Positions 13,317 to 26,200 of a stretch of 64,000 nucleotides of DNA are shown here, in pieces; position 1 is the first letter of the stretch, and each line of letters begins with the position of its first letter. The notes under the pieces are model-generated. The model was given only the letters and a program-made list of their open reading frames with translations. It ran no database searches and was not told where the DNA came from. Position numbers and translations under genes: made by a program. This DNA comes from Paracentrotus lividus (lineage: Eukaryota; Echinodermata; Echinoidea; Camarodonta; Echinidae): contig CALNVZ010000174.1 in assembly GCA_940671915.1 (NCBI GenBank), positions 78,790,911-78,854,910 of the forward strand. The letters run 5' to 3'.

Positions 13317-13509
13317 TATAAATAGTGCATGCTCTACAATGCAACAAACTAGATTATGTGCACGACAAATACTAAATTATCCCGAGGGCACATTTATTTC
13401 ACCGAGGCCGTAGGCCGAGTTGAAACAGATGTGCACGAGGGATAATTTAGTATTTGGAGTTCACATAGTCAGTAATGTTGCATTAATAGATGCATGCACT
13501 ATTTATTAT
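13317..13509. mobile_element. Large imperfect palindrome, probable fold-back element
   Basis: The ~193-bp segment reads as its own reverse complement with scattered mismatches. Outer arms: AAATAGTGCATGC near 13320 and GCATGCACTATTT near 13492-13504. Middle arms: TATGTG.AC..CAAATAC. Inner arms: AAATACTAAATTATCCC (13368-13384) and GGGATAATTTAGTATTT (13439-13455). The centre is GAGGCCGTAGGCCGAG. No coding capacity. Classed as a fold-back/MITE-type element by structure only; no flanking target duplication was established. Confidence 0.6.
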
Positions 13510-13836
13510 AGTAAATAGACCCCTAGATCTTTGACCTTGCCTAATCTGGTTTTATCTTTGCAAATGTTTGCCAAACTTTTTGTGCTAATTAAGCTATTGT
13601 GACGTATATTGTCGCTCCGCGTATCTATTGTTGTGCGCACCATTTTACTGTTATTACGCGCTTGCGCAACAAGGCAATCGATTTCGCCATTCATTTTAAC
13701 ACAGGTAAAAACCGTTCAATATAACAAAAAAACCGTTCAATATAACAAAAACCGTTCACTATAACAAAAACGTGAATGACACGTGACATCCTTTCAACCA
13801 ATCACAGCTCTTAAAATACTACCACTATTTACTATA
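13507..13836. mobile_element. Possible second inverted-repeat element adjoining the palindrome
   Basis: TATAGTAAATAG at 13507-13518 is matched in reverse complement by CTATTTACTATA at 13825-13836. The 12-bp ends are perfect but short, and the interior is unrelated to the neighbour palindrome. It holds the ACCGTTCA tandem repeat. Could be chance in AT-rich DNA. Confidence 0.3.
13711..13770. repeat. Three-copy short tandem repeat
   Basis: ACCGTTCAATATAACAAAA at 13711, 13732 and (with AATAT changed to ACTAT) 13751. Units of 19-21 bp differ only in the A-run length and one base. Confidence 0.9.
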
Positions 13837-14540
13837 CAATAATATTTCATGGTAGATAACTGACAAATATTTCTAAAATTGTTATGTAATTCAGCAAAAC
13901 AGAAACAGAAAAAAAAATAATTACAGAGGATAAGTTTAAGGGTTAGATAGAGAGGGAGAAAGGGGGTGGGGGAGATGAGTAGATATAGGGAGGGACAGAC
14001 AAAATTATGAAAGGAAGATAAAGCAGGGGTTATGAATCATATCATACAGATAATGAATAACTTGTTGGGAAGAGAAAGAGAAAGAGAACCAGAAATACAC
14101 TACACATACAGATATTAGAGACACACAGAAAGTGTGAGAAGAAGATATCGAGGATACAGTTGAGAAAGCAGAGATGATAAAAGAGCACAAAACAGACCAA
14201 ATACAAGAGATGTACAATTCAGAGAATTCCATTTATTCATATGTTAAAGCATTTTCATAAACCATGCTGTTTACACGAGCTATACAAAAACGACTATGGT
14301 CATGTGTTATGAACTCGCCACCCAAATAGGGTGGTTTTGTTACGCTTTTTGCTATTTTTCAGCATTAATTTGTCAATATTTTCCAAAGTAAGAAAGTTTA
14401 TGAAACAAATTTGATCTCATTTTGAAGCTATGTTACTGTGCTAGCTCCCTGTGAAGTTTCATTGTTCTAGGTAAAATTCTGGTGGAGTTACAATGGTTTA
14501 AGTTTGGGACAGTAGGGGTGGTGCCGGAAGCGGCGCCGCC

Positions 14541-14925
14541 TGTACAAAGTCAATGGGAAATTTTACATTTTGTGGTTGATTTGGGGAAAACTTGAATTTC
14601 TCTGCCAAATTTTGGCTTATGACTGTGAATGTGGTACCAAACTGAAGCTTATAAACTGTTTTATACCATGAAATCACTGAACAATATGTTTGATGTTACA
14701 ATAGTACCCAGGAAGACTCAACAATCGTTATTTGACCTAAAAAGGCAATGCCTCCTGTACAAAGTCATTGGGAATTAGAGATATTGTAGTACTGTTGGAA
14801 AAACTGCAATATCTCTGCCAAATTTTAGCCTATGATTATTAATTTAGAACCAAATTGAAGCTTTTAAACTGCTTGATACTATCATATCACTTTAACAATA
14901 TGTTTGATGGTGCAACAGTACTTGG
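14541..14925. repeat. Two-unit tandem duplication, period 215 bp
   Basis: TGTACAAAGTCA[A/T]TGGGAA begins at 14541 and 14756. Each is followed in the same order by AAAACT, TCTCTGCCAAATTTT, ACCAAA[C/T]TGAAGCTT, TAAACTG, CACT, AACAATATGTTTGATG and AGTAC. About 170 bp of each unit can be aligned by eye. No coding signal. Confidence 0.8.
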
Positions 14926-17900
14926 CAGGACCCAACCCCCTAATAAATTTGAAAAAAGCTATATTTTTAGGGCTAAATTTCAGATCGTTATATTTTTAAT
15001 TCTAAAATTTTAAACCATAATGAATTATACCTTGTTTGAAAGGTCTTATTATTCTCTATCAGAATATAATGATATTATTAATATTTGGGTGATTATAGAT
15101 GACTTGACGATAAAAACAATGAAAAATTTAAAAAATCTAAATTTCCTGAATTTTTTCCTAACAACTTTTTTATCTTGCACCTGGTTTAATTTTTTAATGC
15201 AGATTTAGATTCCTTGAGGAATTTCCTTTCAGAAAATGTATAGTTTAGATATATTAGGGTGTATACTTTTCGAGATACAGGTCTTTGAAGTGAAAAAGTG
15301 CCATTTGTAGTGAAATTGGCATGTAACGCAAAAGGCGGCGAACATATAACACATGGCCCTATGCCCTTTTGCCAGCCCCACAAAGATTGGATTGTGAGGT
15401 AATAAATGTGTCTCCAGACTTGTGAACTTCAAGATATTACTCTGATCAATTTCAATAAATAGTAGGAGGTGCTCTCATCAATAATATAGAGAGCTTCATT
15501 TGATGGCATCTATTTCTGGGATTCATTTTCATCAAATCTTGTCTGGATCAAATAAATGGAATGTGAATTATTGACAAGTCTACATAGCTGAAATTTCAAT
15601 AAAATAATATATACAATGGAAGGATAAAACAAGCAATGTAGGCAGAATGGAATAAATATAAGAGAGAGAGGAATAGGAAAAGATTGAATCAACAAAAATA
15701 GGAAGAGAGTGAATTGTGCCAAAAGAGCTCAATACACAGCAGTTCTCAGCATCACAAAATAATTTCAGAAAAGACTATGGTTATGATCAGATTTGGCCAA
15801 ATGAAATCAGATTCTCAAAGGAATAGGTGTAGGATAAAGCCCTTGGGTACCATGTTTGGGTTGAGAAAAGCCTCCCAATTATTCTTGAATTTCCATGGCA
15901 ACCACTTTCCCTAGTAGCTATGAGCCTATCTCAAGTGGGAGAGGCTAATGATAGGAATCCTAGTGGCCGGTACGTTGCCCCTCGGCTCAACGATAGCAAA
16001 TGGAAGAAATAAACAGTGAGAAAAAAGAGGAGTTTAGAAAGAACCCATCACTAATTTTGACTCATAATTCCAGTACAAATCAATTTTTCCTTCTGTAATT
16101 GAATTAATTACATAAATTTCAGGGAATGAGTCACCATGTAAAAATTGGGGATAAGTGTTCATTTATTTCGTGATTTGTCTCATGGAATGTCAATTGATGA
16201 GAAGCTAGATTTTGCAATGATGACAGCTGTAAGCCAAAGATTTGTAGCTTGCATTCCTGTACTTAGATTTGATTTTATATATAAAAAAAGGTTCAATGTC
16301 TCTTGAAGTATCTGCTAATTTAGATAAATGAATTTTCCATGACCAACCTATCTATTTAATACACTAATATTAATCCTATTTAGCTTAAATAACTAATTAA
16401 TATATCTTTCCTGTATTTTCCTCCATAAATTCATTATTTTGAAAGATAAGATCTTACACTGCACACATTACAAACCCAAACTCATGACATTGGGAAAGGG
16501 ATTAAGGATTAAAAATCCACTTTAGATAATACTTATTAATCTATCATAGTAAAGAAGTTGGTAAATTACCCTTGATCTTAATCCTGTTGCTTCCGTTAAA
16601 ACGGAGTATTAATTAAAATCATATGTCTTCATACTTAATAAAGTTATCCAATTTCTTATCTAAATTGCTCATTAAAGATCAAATAATTTTAATTACTTTC
16701 AATAGGATTTCCAACACTTTCTAATATTATAGACCAGTATAAAGACATAAAGAAATTTCATTAGGCTTCTCATGAAGACTCGCTCTCTCTCTCTCTTCAA
16801 TATGAAATTAATGATTAACCTTTAAGATTAAAGAAACACTGCAGCAAATACTATGAAATCTGTGCAACAAGTCAGACTGAACATTTTTCAACAAATATCT
16901 TGAAAGGGATGCAGTAACATTGAATGATATTCAAATTGCAATTCATTGGATTTAGCTCATCTTACCAATATGATTATGAACACATAGGTCAGTATGGTAT
17001 ACCTTAAAAATTGCATTCTACTTGCTCGCTCTACTTTCGAGATATCTATGATTTTATACTCAGATTTTCAAACCCAATCCTGGACGCTTTTGAAAACTGC
17101 GTGCATTTCAACGCACATGGTTTTCAAAGCATTTCCTGTCGTGAAGTCCCCGTGCCCACCGGGGTGCTAAGCTTGCAACAGAGTGGTATAAATTAATCAT
17201 GTACGCGGCCGTATCCTTAGCCTTGTTTTAAATTTCACTGTTTTAATATAGTAAATGACTTGCATTTGATCTGAAACTTTCAGCCATTTTGTGTTTACAG
17301 TCAGAGCAATAGAATTTTATTCATTTCGATTCCTTTTGCACTAGTCTTTGGAAGTAACTAAATCCCTTTAAAGAAAAAAACAAAACAATATGTTTGATGC
17401 ATCTAATCTAATCCAATGATGATTTAAAGAAAGTCCTTCAGATAAATAAAAAGAAAAGGTTTTTAATCCCTTCTGTTTTGCATCACTGGATAGATCTCTC
17501 CATCTCATTTGAACTGCCCACCCAGATACCCTTCCTTTCACCCTCTATTGTTCTTCTTGTGGCATACGAAGGGGCGGTAAGGATCAAAAGGGAGCATAAC
17601 ACAATTTAAGTCTCTTTTCAACAATCCCAAAACTAAAGGTATCTTATCTTAATCCCATTTGAAGGTTGTGTCTTCTTCTTTCTTTCCTCATCTCATCAAA
17701 ACAAACACTTGGCTGCTCATCCACATGATACCCCATGGATGAAGGGAATTAAAGGGAGACATCAAACGTCATATTTACAATGGAAGATTTTGCCGGAAGG
17801 GAGAGTGGGCGAATAGAGATGGCATTTTAATTGCTTTCCCCACTTTGAATTCTATAATAAAGACATGGATATATGAGGCTATTTTGTTTATCTCATTGTT

Positions 17901-18048
17901 TGGTAGGAATCATTGTCTGGTTTAATCACTCTAACCCAACAAGTTCGGACTTGAAACATGGTTAGAAGTATTCTACATTTACATCATTAAGCGGACATGC
18001 ACCTTTAAATTTCATTCCTTTCAGAAACTTTGGACTTTACGTCGCTTA
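14926..18048. other. Intron sequence, nothing firm; one small hairpin
   Basis: Mostly AT-rich. A short inverted repeat at about 17091-17131 has perfect 9-bp arms (TTTGAAAAC / GTTTTCAAA) and a partly paired interior. No supported exon. Confidence 0.4.
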
Positions 18049-18558
18049 GAGTGTGTTCAATGTCCAATTTCAAATTTATACGCCAACATGAATCATGATA
18101 CAAAACGCAATTACAAAACGCTGATATAAAGAAAAACAAAGAGGGTGTTCATTGTCCCCCATCCCCGGTCGTAAAAATAAACGTGTTTCAAATCTCAATT
18201 TAAATTTATACGCCGAAAATTTAAACGCCAAAAAAGATGCGTTTACAAACACAATCAGCTTCAATTTTACGACCTTGAGCATCGCGATTGCAACGAAATG
18301 CGACATTGAACAGGATTGAGTTTTCAAACGTGTTTAAATGTGCGCTCGCAATGGAAGCTTCCGGTGCAATTGAAAAAAGGAGAAGATATTTGTTTTTTGA
18401 GAGTGAGGAATTTAAAGACGATCGACGTATAAACACGTTTAAATTTTGGACACTGAACAGTGCACTGTTGATCGCGTTTGTGTTTGAGTTTTGTGATTGC
18501 GTTTTGTATCGTGATTCATGTTGGCGTATAAATTTGAAACTGGACATTGAACACACTC
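18049..18558. mobile_element. Non-autonomous inverted-repeat DNA element, copy 1
   Basis: Ends GAGTGTGTTCAATGTCC (from 18049) and GGACATTGAACACACTC (to 18558) are perfect inverted repeats. The match continues inward imperfectly over the stretch with CGCCAACATGAATCATGATAC. Flanking triplets are TTA (left) and TAA (right), so a 3-bp duplication is not exact here. A second end-like word, GGGTGTTCATTGTCC, lies inside at about 18143-18157. The element is ~510 bp with no transposase. It is homologous over its length to the copy at 31638-32119. The 3-bp TWA-type target points to PIF/Harbinger-like mobilisation, which is inference. Confidence 0.8.
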
Positions 18559-21500
18559 TAATATGTTTGAAAGAAGAAAAAATAAAGAAGTAATATAAGG
18601 GAATTAAATATTTCCATGAAATTTCAAGGATGAAACAAAGTCATAGGTAATTTATCAATGAAGAACACACAGAAGATATCACCCACTGTAGAGAGCAATT
18701 CATTTAAACTAATAATATAACTGAAGTAAGACATCGCCTGCAGAAATCCTCTATGTATTCCATGGCTGCGAGATGAGATTGTTCCAATATTGATAAATTA
18801 CTGAAGTTCACTGGCTTGTCGCTCGTGGCAAGGAATCAGAGATCCTATTATATCGCCTAGCATCGCAACCTCTGCGCAAACTCCCGAACATGGCATGATA
18901 ATGAATTGTCCTTTTCTTCTGCCAAGTGCTACACAACACATTCAAAGAATTTCAACTTGTTGACAACAAATTGTGGATATTGTTCGCATTCATTTTTCAC
19001 TCCAATCTGTATATAACTTCAGAGTTTGACAGCGACATGTATTTGTCAGGATAAGAGATAAAGAGAAAATGGAAGATTTGAATGCTATAGAGGACAAGAG
19101 GTTAAGTAAGCCCTCAATGCATGATCGGGATCACGTGTCGCAAAGGTACTCTTGAGAACAGACAAAACTTGACAGAAAGGTCTCAGGTAGCGCGACACGG
19201 AGACGCTCTTTGCTGCTCTTTCAATGTTTGTGTCTGCACCTGACCGGCGGCAATGCTCCTGATATCTTTCATATTCCATGCTGTATTGACTCCATAATTT
19301 AATTGTCTTGATTTCACTTAACTGAGGGAATTCCACCAAGTATTAGAAGGTAGTTTGGCCTCCGGGTACGAACACCTTTGCTGGTTGACGCTAATCCCAT
19401 CATGCATCCTACCTGGTGAGGTTTCTGTCGCATTTTCGGCGACCAAGCGCAAATTTAAAATATTCACTGTAATTGGAGATGAAAATAAAGTCCAAAATGC
19501 TAAGGAGAGTCCGGTGAGAGTTACAGGGTTATAGGATTTGATTTGATTATCTTCTTTCCAAACTAATGAAGTGAAACGATTTCAAAAGATGTTTGGATGG
19601 CCTTTCATTTTTAAGCTTTCAAAATAGACATAAATTTAATCTCAGTGCATTCCTATGGTTCATCTGATTTAAGTTTTAAATTTTCAAGCTCTAATGTCAT
19701 GTAAAAAACCCCACATATTGAATTTTATAAGAAAATAATGGTGCATGAAAATTAAAAACAAGGAAATACAAATTAACAAAAAAAGGTACATAATAAAGAT
19801 CGTGAAATTAAAAAGTGGTATATTTCTGGTACACCAAAAAATTAATCAAACATTTATGAAAATACAAAATTCTGATTACTTTCTATACAAGGTATGAGTC
19901 ATCATAAAGAGCCTTGAATTATATCTCTGACTTTCCAACCTGAACATATTAATGTATTTCTTGTAACTTTCAGAAATACAATATTACCAATGTAAATAGA
20001 AATTTGGAGACGGTTCTATTATTATCATGGTCTCGGTCTCTCAGCATGCCTTTGAACCAATTTAGGTCATGAAGAACGTTTAATTGTGACCACTTCTTGT
20101 CTCTTCCCCCATCTCTCCCTTATAGCACTGATTACTGACGTCTTGTGATCAAACACAATGGGCCTATTCCCAATTGCTCGACTCGCCATCAATAAAATAT
20201 CATTTTTCCCTCCCCATCCCGCTCGATATTCCCACCACGACATTGGGAATGAATGGAACCGTACACATCTGTGCTACTATTTGGCTTGTTTCTTCCACTG
20301 GCGTGTGAGTGTCTGTGAATAAAAAACACAAGAGAGTAAGAGAGAAATGAAGAGAAGAAGAAAAAGAGTGTGGAGTCATTGATCTCCCTCAGTGCTGGCG
20401 TCGGCCCAGACGATACGCCACACGACGTGAAAAGCCACGTGTCCCTGCGACCATGAATTCTCTTCCACCCCGCTTGCGACCTACAAAAGACGCCGCTGCA
20501 AATTTTTACGAGGGAACAATGTGCTTGTTCCGGACAAGGAAGGAGCAATTGTTTGCATGCTGGAGAGTAAGTGAGAGAGAATTGCGTCCAGAGATGTTCT
20601 CCCTCCTAAATGGGGAAAGTTTCCATGCTCAGACGGTGTCATTGTAACGGATAGCTCTATGAAATCGATGATGATGTCATATGTTTGTATCTGTCATCTC
20701 TTGGGAGATCGGAAACCTTGTGTTTTGTGAAATATCGAGCAATGAAATATTACTATTTGGTCTCTTTTCTCTAATGGTTCCCTAACAGCAATGAGTCATC
20801 TTTTGATTTTTCTGTTAGGCTACCTTGACTGTAGATATAGAAACATTATCACAAGTTAATGTATTGCTCATCTATTAGTCCAAAAACCTGCCAGACCATA
20901 TCTAGGCTTGGTTTCTAGGGAGGTCAAAACTCTTTTCCATTAGTAATCAAAACACACATTTCTACATCTTCTTTTGAACAGATCCTCCCTTGATACCTTA
21001 TTCAAATTTCAGTCCCAAAATGACAACAGTATGTGATGAGTCATGCGTAAATGTGTAATATTCAAATCAAAATATCTAGAAGGTAAAATGAAAAATCTAT
21101 TTCTGACTGGATTTGTTACTGGTCAGTTTTTTTGTCATCTTTGAGTCAGCGAGAGCTCTAGTTTAAATCCTTTTTGAATGCAACAAATATCATTAAAAAA
21201 AACTTACAAATCTATAAATGAATCCGAAATGTCTTAATTAAAAAAAATAAAAATAATTACCTGCATTTTGCAAGGTCATTTATTTATTTTTTAAATACAT
21301 TTTTTTTTACATAAATGCTTCAGGGCATTATTAAAAGGTGGGATCACCTGGAATTAAGTTATAAACATGTGAATAACACAAAATCCGTGGACATAAAAGG
21401 TAACTGAACTCAAAGTTTTGTTCCAATTCCTTTGAGGTTAACACAGGTCTAAGAATTTTTTATTTTTTTTTAATTGTAGAAGACCACATCTTAACCATTG

Positions 21501-23231
21501 TCTAGAACCTGGTGCTTCTTGTATTACGCCTACATGGAAATTCATCATTTTGGTGGCCAATGGGTTAAGATCTACTCAAGAAGCACCTTGACAGTATTGA
21601 GCAACTCCCAATCCTCCATTTGTAACCACGTTTCCATTCTTTTTTCTTGTTCTTCAGGGCAACATTATCTCATCAGTACTCTGTAACACAAATAATTACA
21701 ATTAATTGCAAATTTGAAACATATATTCTGATTGGTTTATAGAGAGACTTTTATGTAAGAAGTGCAAGCAAGAAGGATCCTGATTGGCTACTATCAATAT
21801 GCAATCGATCATAACTCCTTTATGTTACAAGGCACAGGAGCTGAACTTAACAGGCAGTTGTCTTTACAAAATAAAGCTTTAAATCATGACAATAAACTAT
21901 GAAGGTTCAAAGATTTATTCATTTACGTTGTAACACCTTTCAATCTTAATTTCCTTTCTTGCTTCCGCTGCCTTGAACCATTAGAAACACTCAAATCAAT
22001 CACTTGCTCTATTCTCTGTCTGTTTTTTTTTTAATTCTGATCTTACTTTTAGTATTGTTTTTAAGTTATGAAATAATCCCAAATTAACCTGTTAACTACT
22101 GAATTCTTTCTTCCCATAAACTTAATACAGGGACAAGTTGGTTCCCATAGAAATCAAAGTAAAACATCAGCACAAAAATAGAAATAAATTTAGTGCACAT
22201 GTTCCTTCTGTTCTCCATCTCTGCAGGGTTAACATATTTCTGAATTGAAGCACTTGCCTCCTTTCAAAATATTGATGTCCATATCTAGCTATTAGCTTTT
22301 CCTCTAGACTGCTATTGTTATGTCCACAAACTGCATCTCCCTGCACATTAATGTTTAATAGGTTCTTGTTTGTTTGGAATAAGTTGAATAATAACATAAC
22401 CAGACATCACACCCATTCATAGTATTGATGACTGAAGAGGGGGTAAAGATCTTTAAAGGGGTGTATTGATTACCCCTATCTCTTTGGTATCTTCTCCAGT
22501 GAGTCATATCAACCGCTGAAAAGCAGACAGATATTAGCCCTGTGGAAAACAATATAATAATGCTGTTTTAGCTCTCAAAATATGATATGATGCGTCTTTA
22601 CTCATTAAAAAGGGCATCGATAATTGATTTTAACAACTGCTGAAACAAGGATACTTTGTGAATTAATATATTTATCATTAATCTCACACGCCATAAAGTC
22701 TATTATTACAGAGAGAGGTTAAACAAGAAAGGAAACAGATTATCGGAAGTATTATTGCACGGAATATGCTGAAGGGCAAACTTTTGTTAAACTATTGCTA
22801 ATTACCTACTTCCTTTTTTCCTCAAGACAGGTGATATGATCAACCGTATTAACAAGAGCTTTTCAGAAGGATTTTCTGGTTCTGGGATAGATATTTGAAG
22901 AGAAATTATTATTGAATTTTTTAGGCCTTCAAATAAGAAACCAAACCATGCACAAATACAACATTTGGTTAATTGGAAATACATTGATATTATGAAAAAT
23001 ATCTTAGTGACCTGATATTTGAGCATAGTCCAGGATCAATAGCATCGGGATGGGATATTGGAGAGGGGGAGAACAAAGCCATGTATTTATAGGCTGCCAC
23101 CTGTAACTTTGATCTGGGCCAGGGGCCTCGTCCCAGGGTATAAAACTCGATATTAAACAAACAAACAAACTTTATGAATGTAAAGAAAGAAGATATATGG
23201 TATTGTGAAAGTTGTTTGCTGAGGTGGTGCG
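18559..23231. other. Intron sequence, nothing firm
   Basis: A relatively GC-rich patch at about 20180-20640 has overlapping frames on both strands (119 codons minus, 64 codons plus) but no recognisable protein and no convincing splice sites. The rest is AT-rich. Confidence 0.4.

Positions 23232-23260
<29 letters not shown>
23232..23260. repeat. A29 homopolymer
   Basis: Uninterrupted run of 29 A on the plus strand. No polyadenylation hexamer or recognisable retrocopy was seen immediately upstream, so it is listed as a simple repeat. Confidence 0.9.
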
Positions 23261-23264
<4 letters not shown>

Positions 23265-26200
23265 GTTCCCTGTCCTTGGCACGTCTGCCCCCATCAGTCT
23301 AGGGGCCCCATCCCTATTGTTAAAGGCATGGCCTTGTAATAGATTAGACTCACTTCATAGACCAGGATCTAAAGAGAAATCAAAATGAAAATGAGACCAT
23401 TCCATCCTATACAAACACCCATCTGCACTGGTTTAGCGAAGAAGTTTGGGTACGTGAGAGCAGAGGGGTTAAAGGATGAATGGTGGAGTGTCATTTTAAG
23501 ACACAAACTTTGTGTGAAAGTTTTTAGGTCTGGGTAGGTGTATGCTGTCTATTACCTCCCAGTAGGTTGTATTTATCAAGTACATCTTGGGTTTTATAAC
23601 AACAACATAGCCTATCAAGAAAAATGAATTTTATATTTAATATTTCTCCCATCTTGTTTTGTACCTGATTTTTCTTCACAACGCCCGACAGGCATGTTAC
23701 TGCTTTAAGTCTAGGGTTAAAATGAAAATAGCCTTCAAATAGGTCAAACGGACTCAAGGGTACATATGCCATTGTTGTTGTTGCCAGCTGCAAGCAGAAA
23801 TATAATCACATAATTTGTTTTTCAGTAACAATCCCTTAATACACCTTCATTTATATTTGCTATAAACGTTGGGAAACCATACACAGGTTCTTTGAAACAT
23901 GAAAGGGGATTTTGCATGAAAAATGGTAACATTATTCAAATACTTTTGAAGATCTCCCTCAAGAGTCAACACTGAGCTGGTCATTAATAAGACAGCTAGG
24001 CCAAATATGCAGTAATTTGGTCAAATGAAAAAGTAACACAAAACTTTCAGGGTTTTTAATTTTTTTTAGATAAATCATAAACATCATGGGGAAATTTGTT
24101 AAATACTATTAGAGGAAGCCTGTATAAGCATCAACTAGTGATGAATGTGTGGTCGTATAACCAGCTTATGTAGATCATCATTAATCAATTACTCATCCAC
24201 TCATAAGCAGATTGATCAAACAATCTATCAGAAATGGGTAAGCTAGAGCGCAATTAATAATCAACTCCTCACTACTTGCGTCTCATTAAGGCAAGACGTA
24301 TATGACTAGAATCAACATCACTCACAAGACAAAGTTCCTTTAACGACCCGGGCCTGTGCCTAGCTGGGAAATCGGTGAAGGAGAAGAAATATCTGTCATT
24401 ACTCCAGAAACATTAATCAAAAATTCATTTCTTTAATTTGTTTGGATGGGGGAATCCCTGAGCCTGAGTATGGATTTGTAATGACTTTGCTCTGTGACTA
24501 ATTCAGATTTGAATGGGCTCCTATCTTCAGCCAAGGGATCTCCTCCTTGGTGGATGTTTAGTCTGAATCTTGCAGACCTTCTTTTTATACAATATTAGTC
24601 TTGGCTCTAAGAGAAAGAAAGACACAACTTCATATCAATTTCTACAGCACTTAAGTCACTTTGGATGTCAGCAGACATTTATTTCATTGACTCTACTTTT
24701 ATTTATCATCATCATCATCACCACAATTATTTTTTTAACCATCATTTTGAACCTCAATGATCAGACTTACTAAGCTATGCCTTCGTCCATATATGTAAGG
24801 AAGGTAATAAACTTTCACTTTATATTTCACAGTCATATACACGCACACTTCGCATGACAATCTCTTCAGAGAACGTTTATGATAAAGATGAAAGATAGCT
24901 ACTTTGGCAAAAGGAAGCAAGTGACATACTAATCAAATCTGAGTTTTTAAGGTTTCCATATTTCATTTGGTGCCATCTTTTTGCTGTCCACATGTCATGT
25001 CTCAAAGTTTATCCATCTTTGAAATATTTAAGTTAAGACATCAGGAGATTACATTGACATCAGTATAAATGACGGACACATTTGCTCTTTTACAGGCCGA
25101 AATGCCTCTTGCTTCCTTTTGCCAAAGTAGGGCTAGAACAGCAATATCTTTTTTAGCTTAACAATCTTCCTCTTATGATAAATTACCTATTTTTCATCTA
25201 TTGTATTTGCAGGTTTTCCACATGTAAGGTGTCTGTAGTTGTAGTCTAGATTAGAAACCTATTTTTTCTGTTTCTAGACGTTGAATGGCTCCATAGTGAA
25301 TGATGTACGGTTCAAGAGACCAGGTGGATACATCAAGTATGTATACTTCAACCATGCTTCAAATCCACTTTCATTACTCACTCAACTGCACACGTAACTC
25401 AATAGATGCAGCTATTTCCCCCTTTCAACATGTTCAATTGATTTGTTCAACATCACACGTCATGTTGTGTCTTTGACATCGCATAACATAATCTGGGATT
25501 AATTTTGATATCACACTTCTTGTTTTACTCATTTTTTTCCATGAAAGGCCATTACTTCAAATATCATCAAACGGGTAATGTTTCATTCATTCATTGGGTC
25601 ATCGCTAGACCCTAGTCTTTGCTATCATTTTCCAAATGTTCTTAAAATTTCTTAACAAAATTTGATTTCATGGAATCAGAAATAATCTCATTTTTTTTAT
25701 TTGGGCAAGTAATTTCGATTTATGGGGCAATAACGACTTTATTCATTTTTGTTAAACACATCTTAAAATCTGCATCACCTTTCTTGATGAAATAAATTTC
25801 ATAAAAAAATCATGAATAACAAACTCTAAAACATTCAAAGTTCATATCACACATGCAAAACGTGATGAGACAATGTTGTTTCTAAATAAAGGTGCTGGAT
25901 CCATTTGTGCTTAGCCCTAAAAGCCTTAGGAAACACGCCCATATGATAATACTAATATTAATGAATGAGTACATATTATGTTGATAACTTCGGCAGTGGG
26001 AATGTCCAAGAGCCTTGGGAAAGACATGATCATCACATCCTACGTCTCTCTCTAGAGAGGAAGTTCTCTTACTGGTAACCTGCCATGTCCTATCAACCAA
26101 TAATACTCATCATCTTCTAATTAATCAGATCCCAGACATGAATGATAAAGACAAGGAAAGAAAATGCAAGCGTTCCATTCCTTTGTTGTTATTGCGCCAT

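Noticed and set aside
18076..18593. Frames inside the first inverted-repeat element (83, 111, 101 codons)
   Set aside because: Similar peptides recur at 31646-32166, but only because the two element copies are homologous DNA; several frames on both strands match equally and none resembles a transposase.
23232..23260. A29 tract as a retrocopy or SINE tail
   Set aside because: No polymerase III boxes, gene fragment or flanking duplication could be found upstream.
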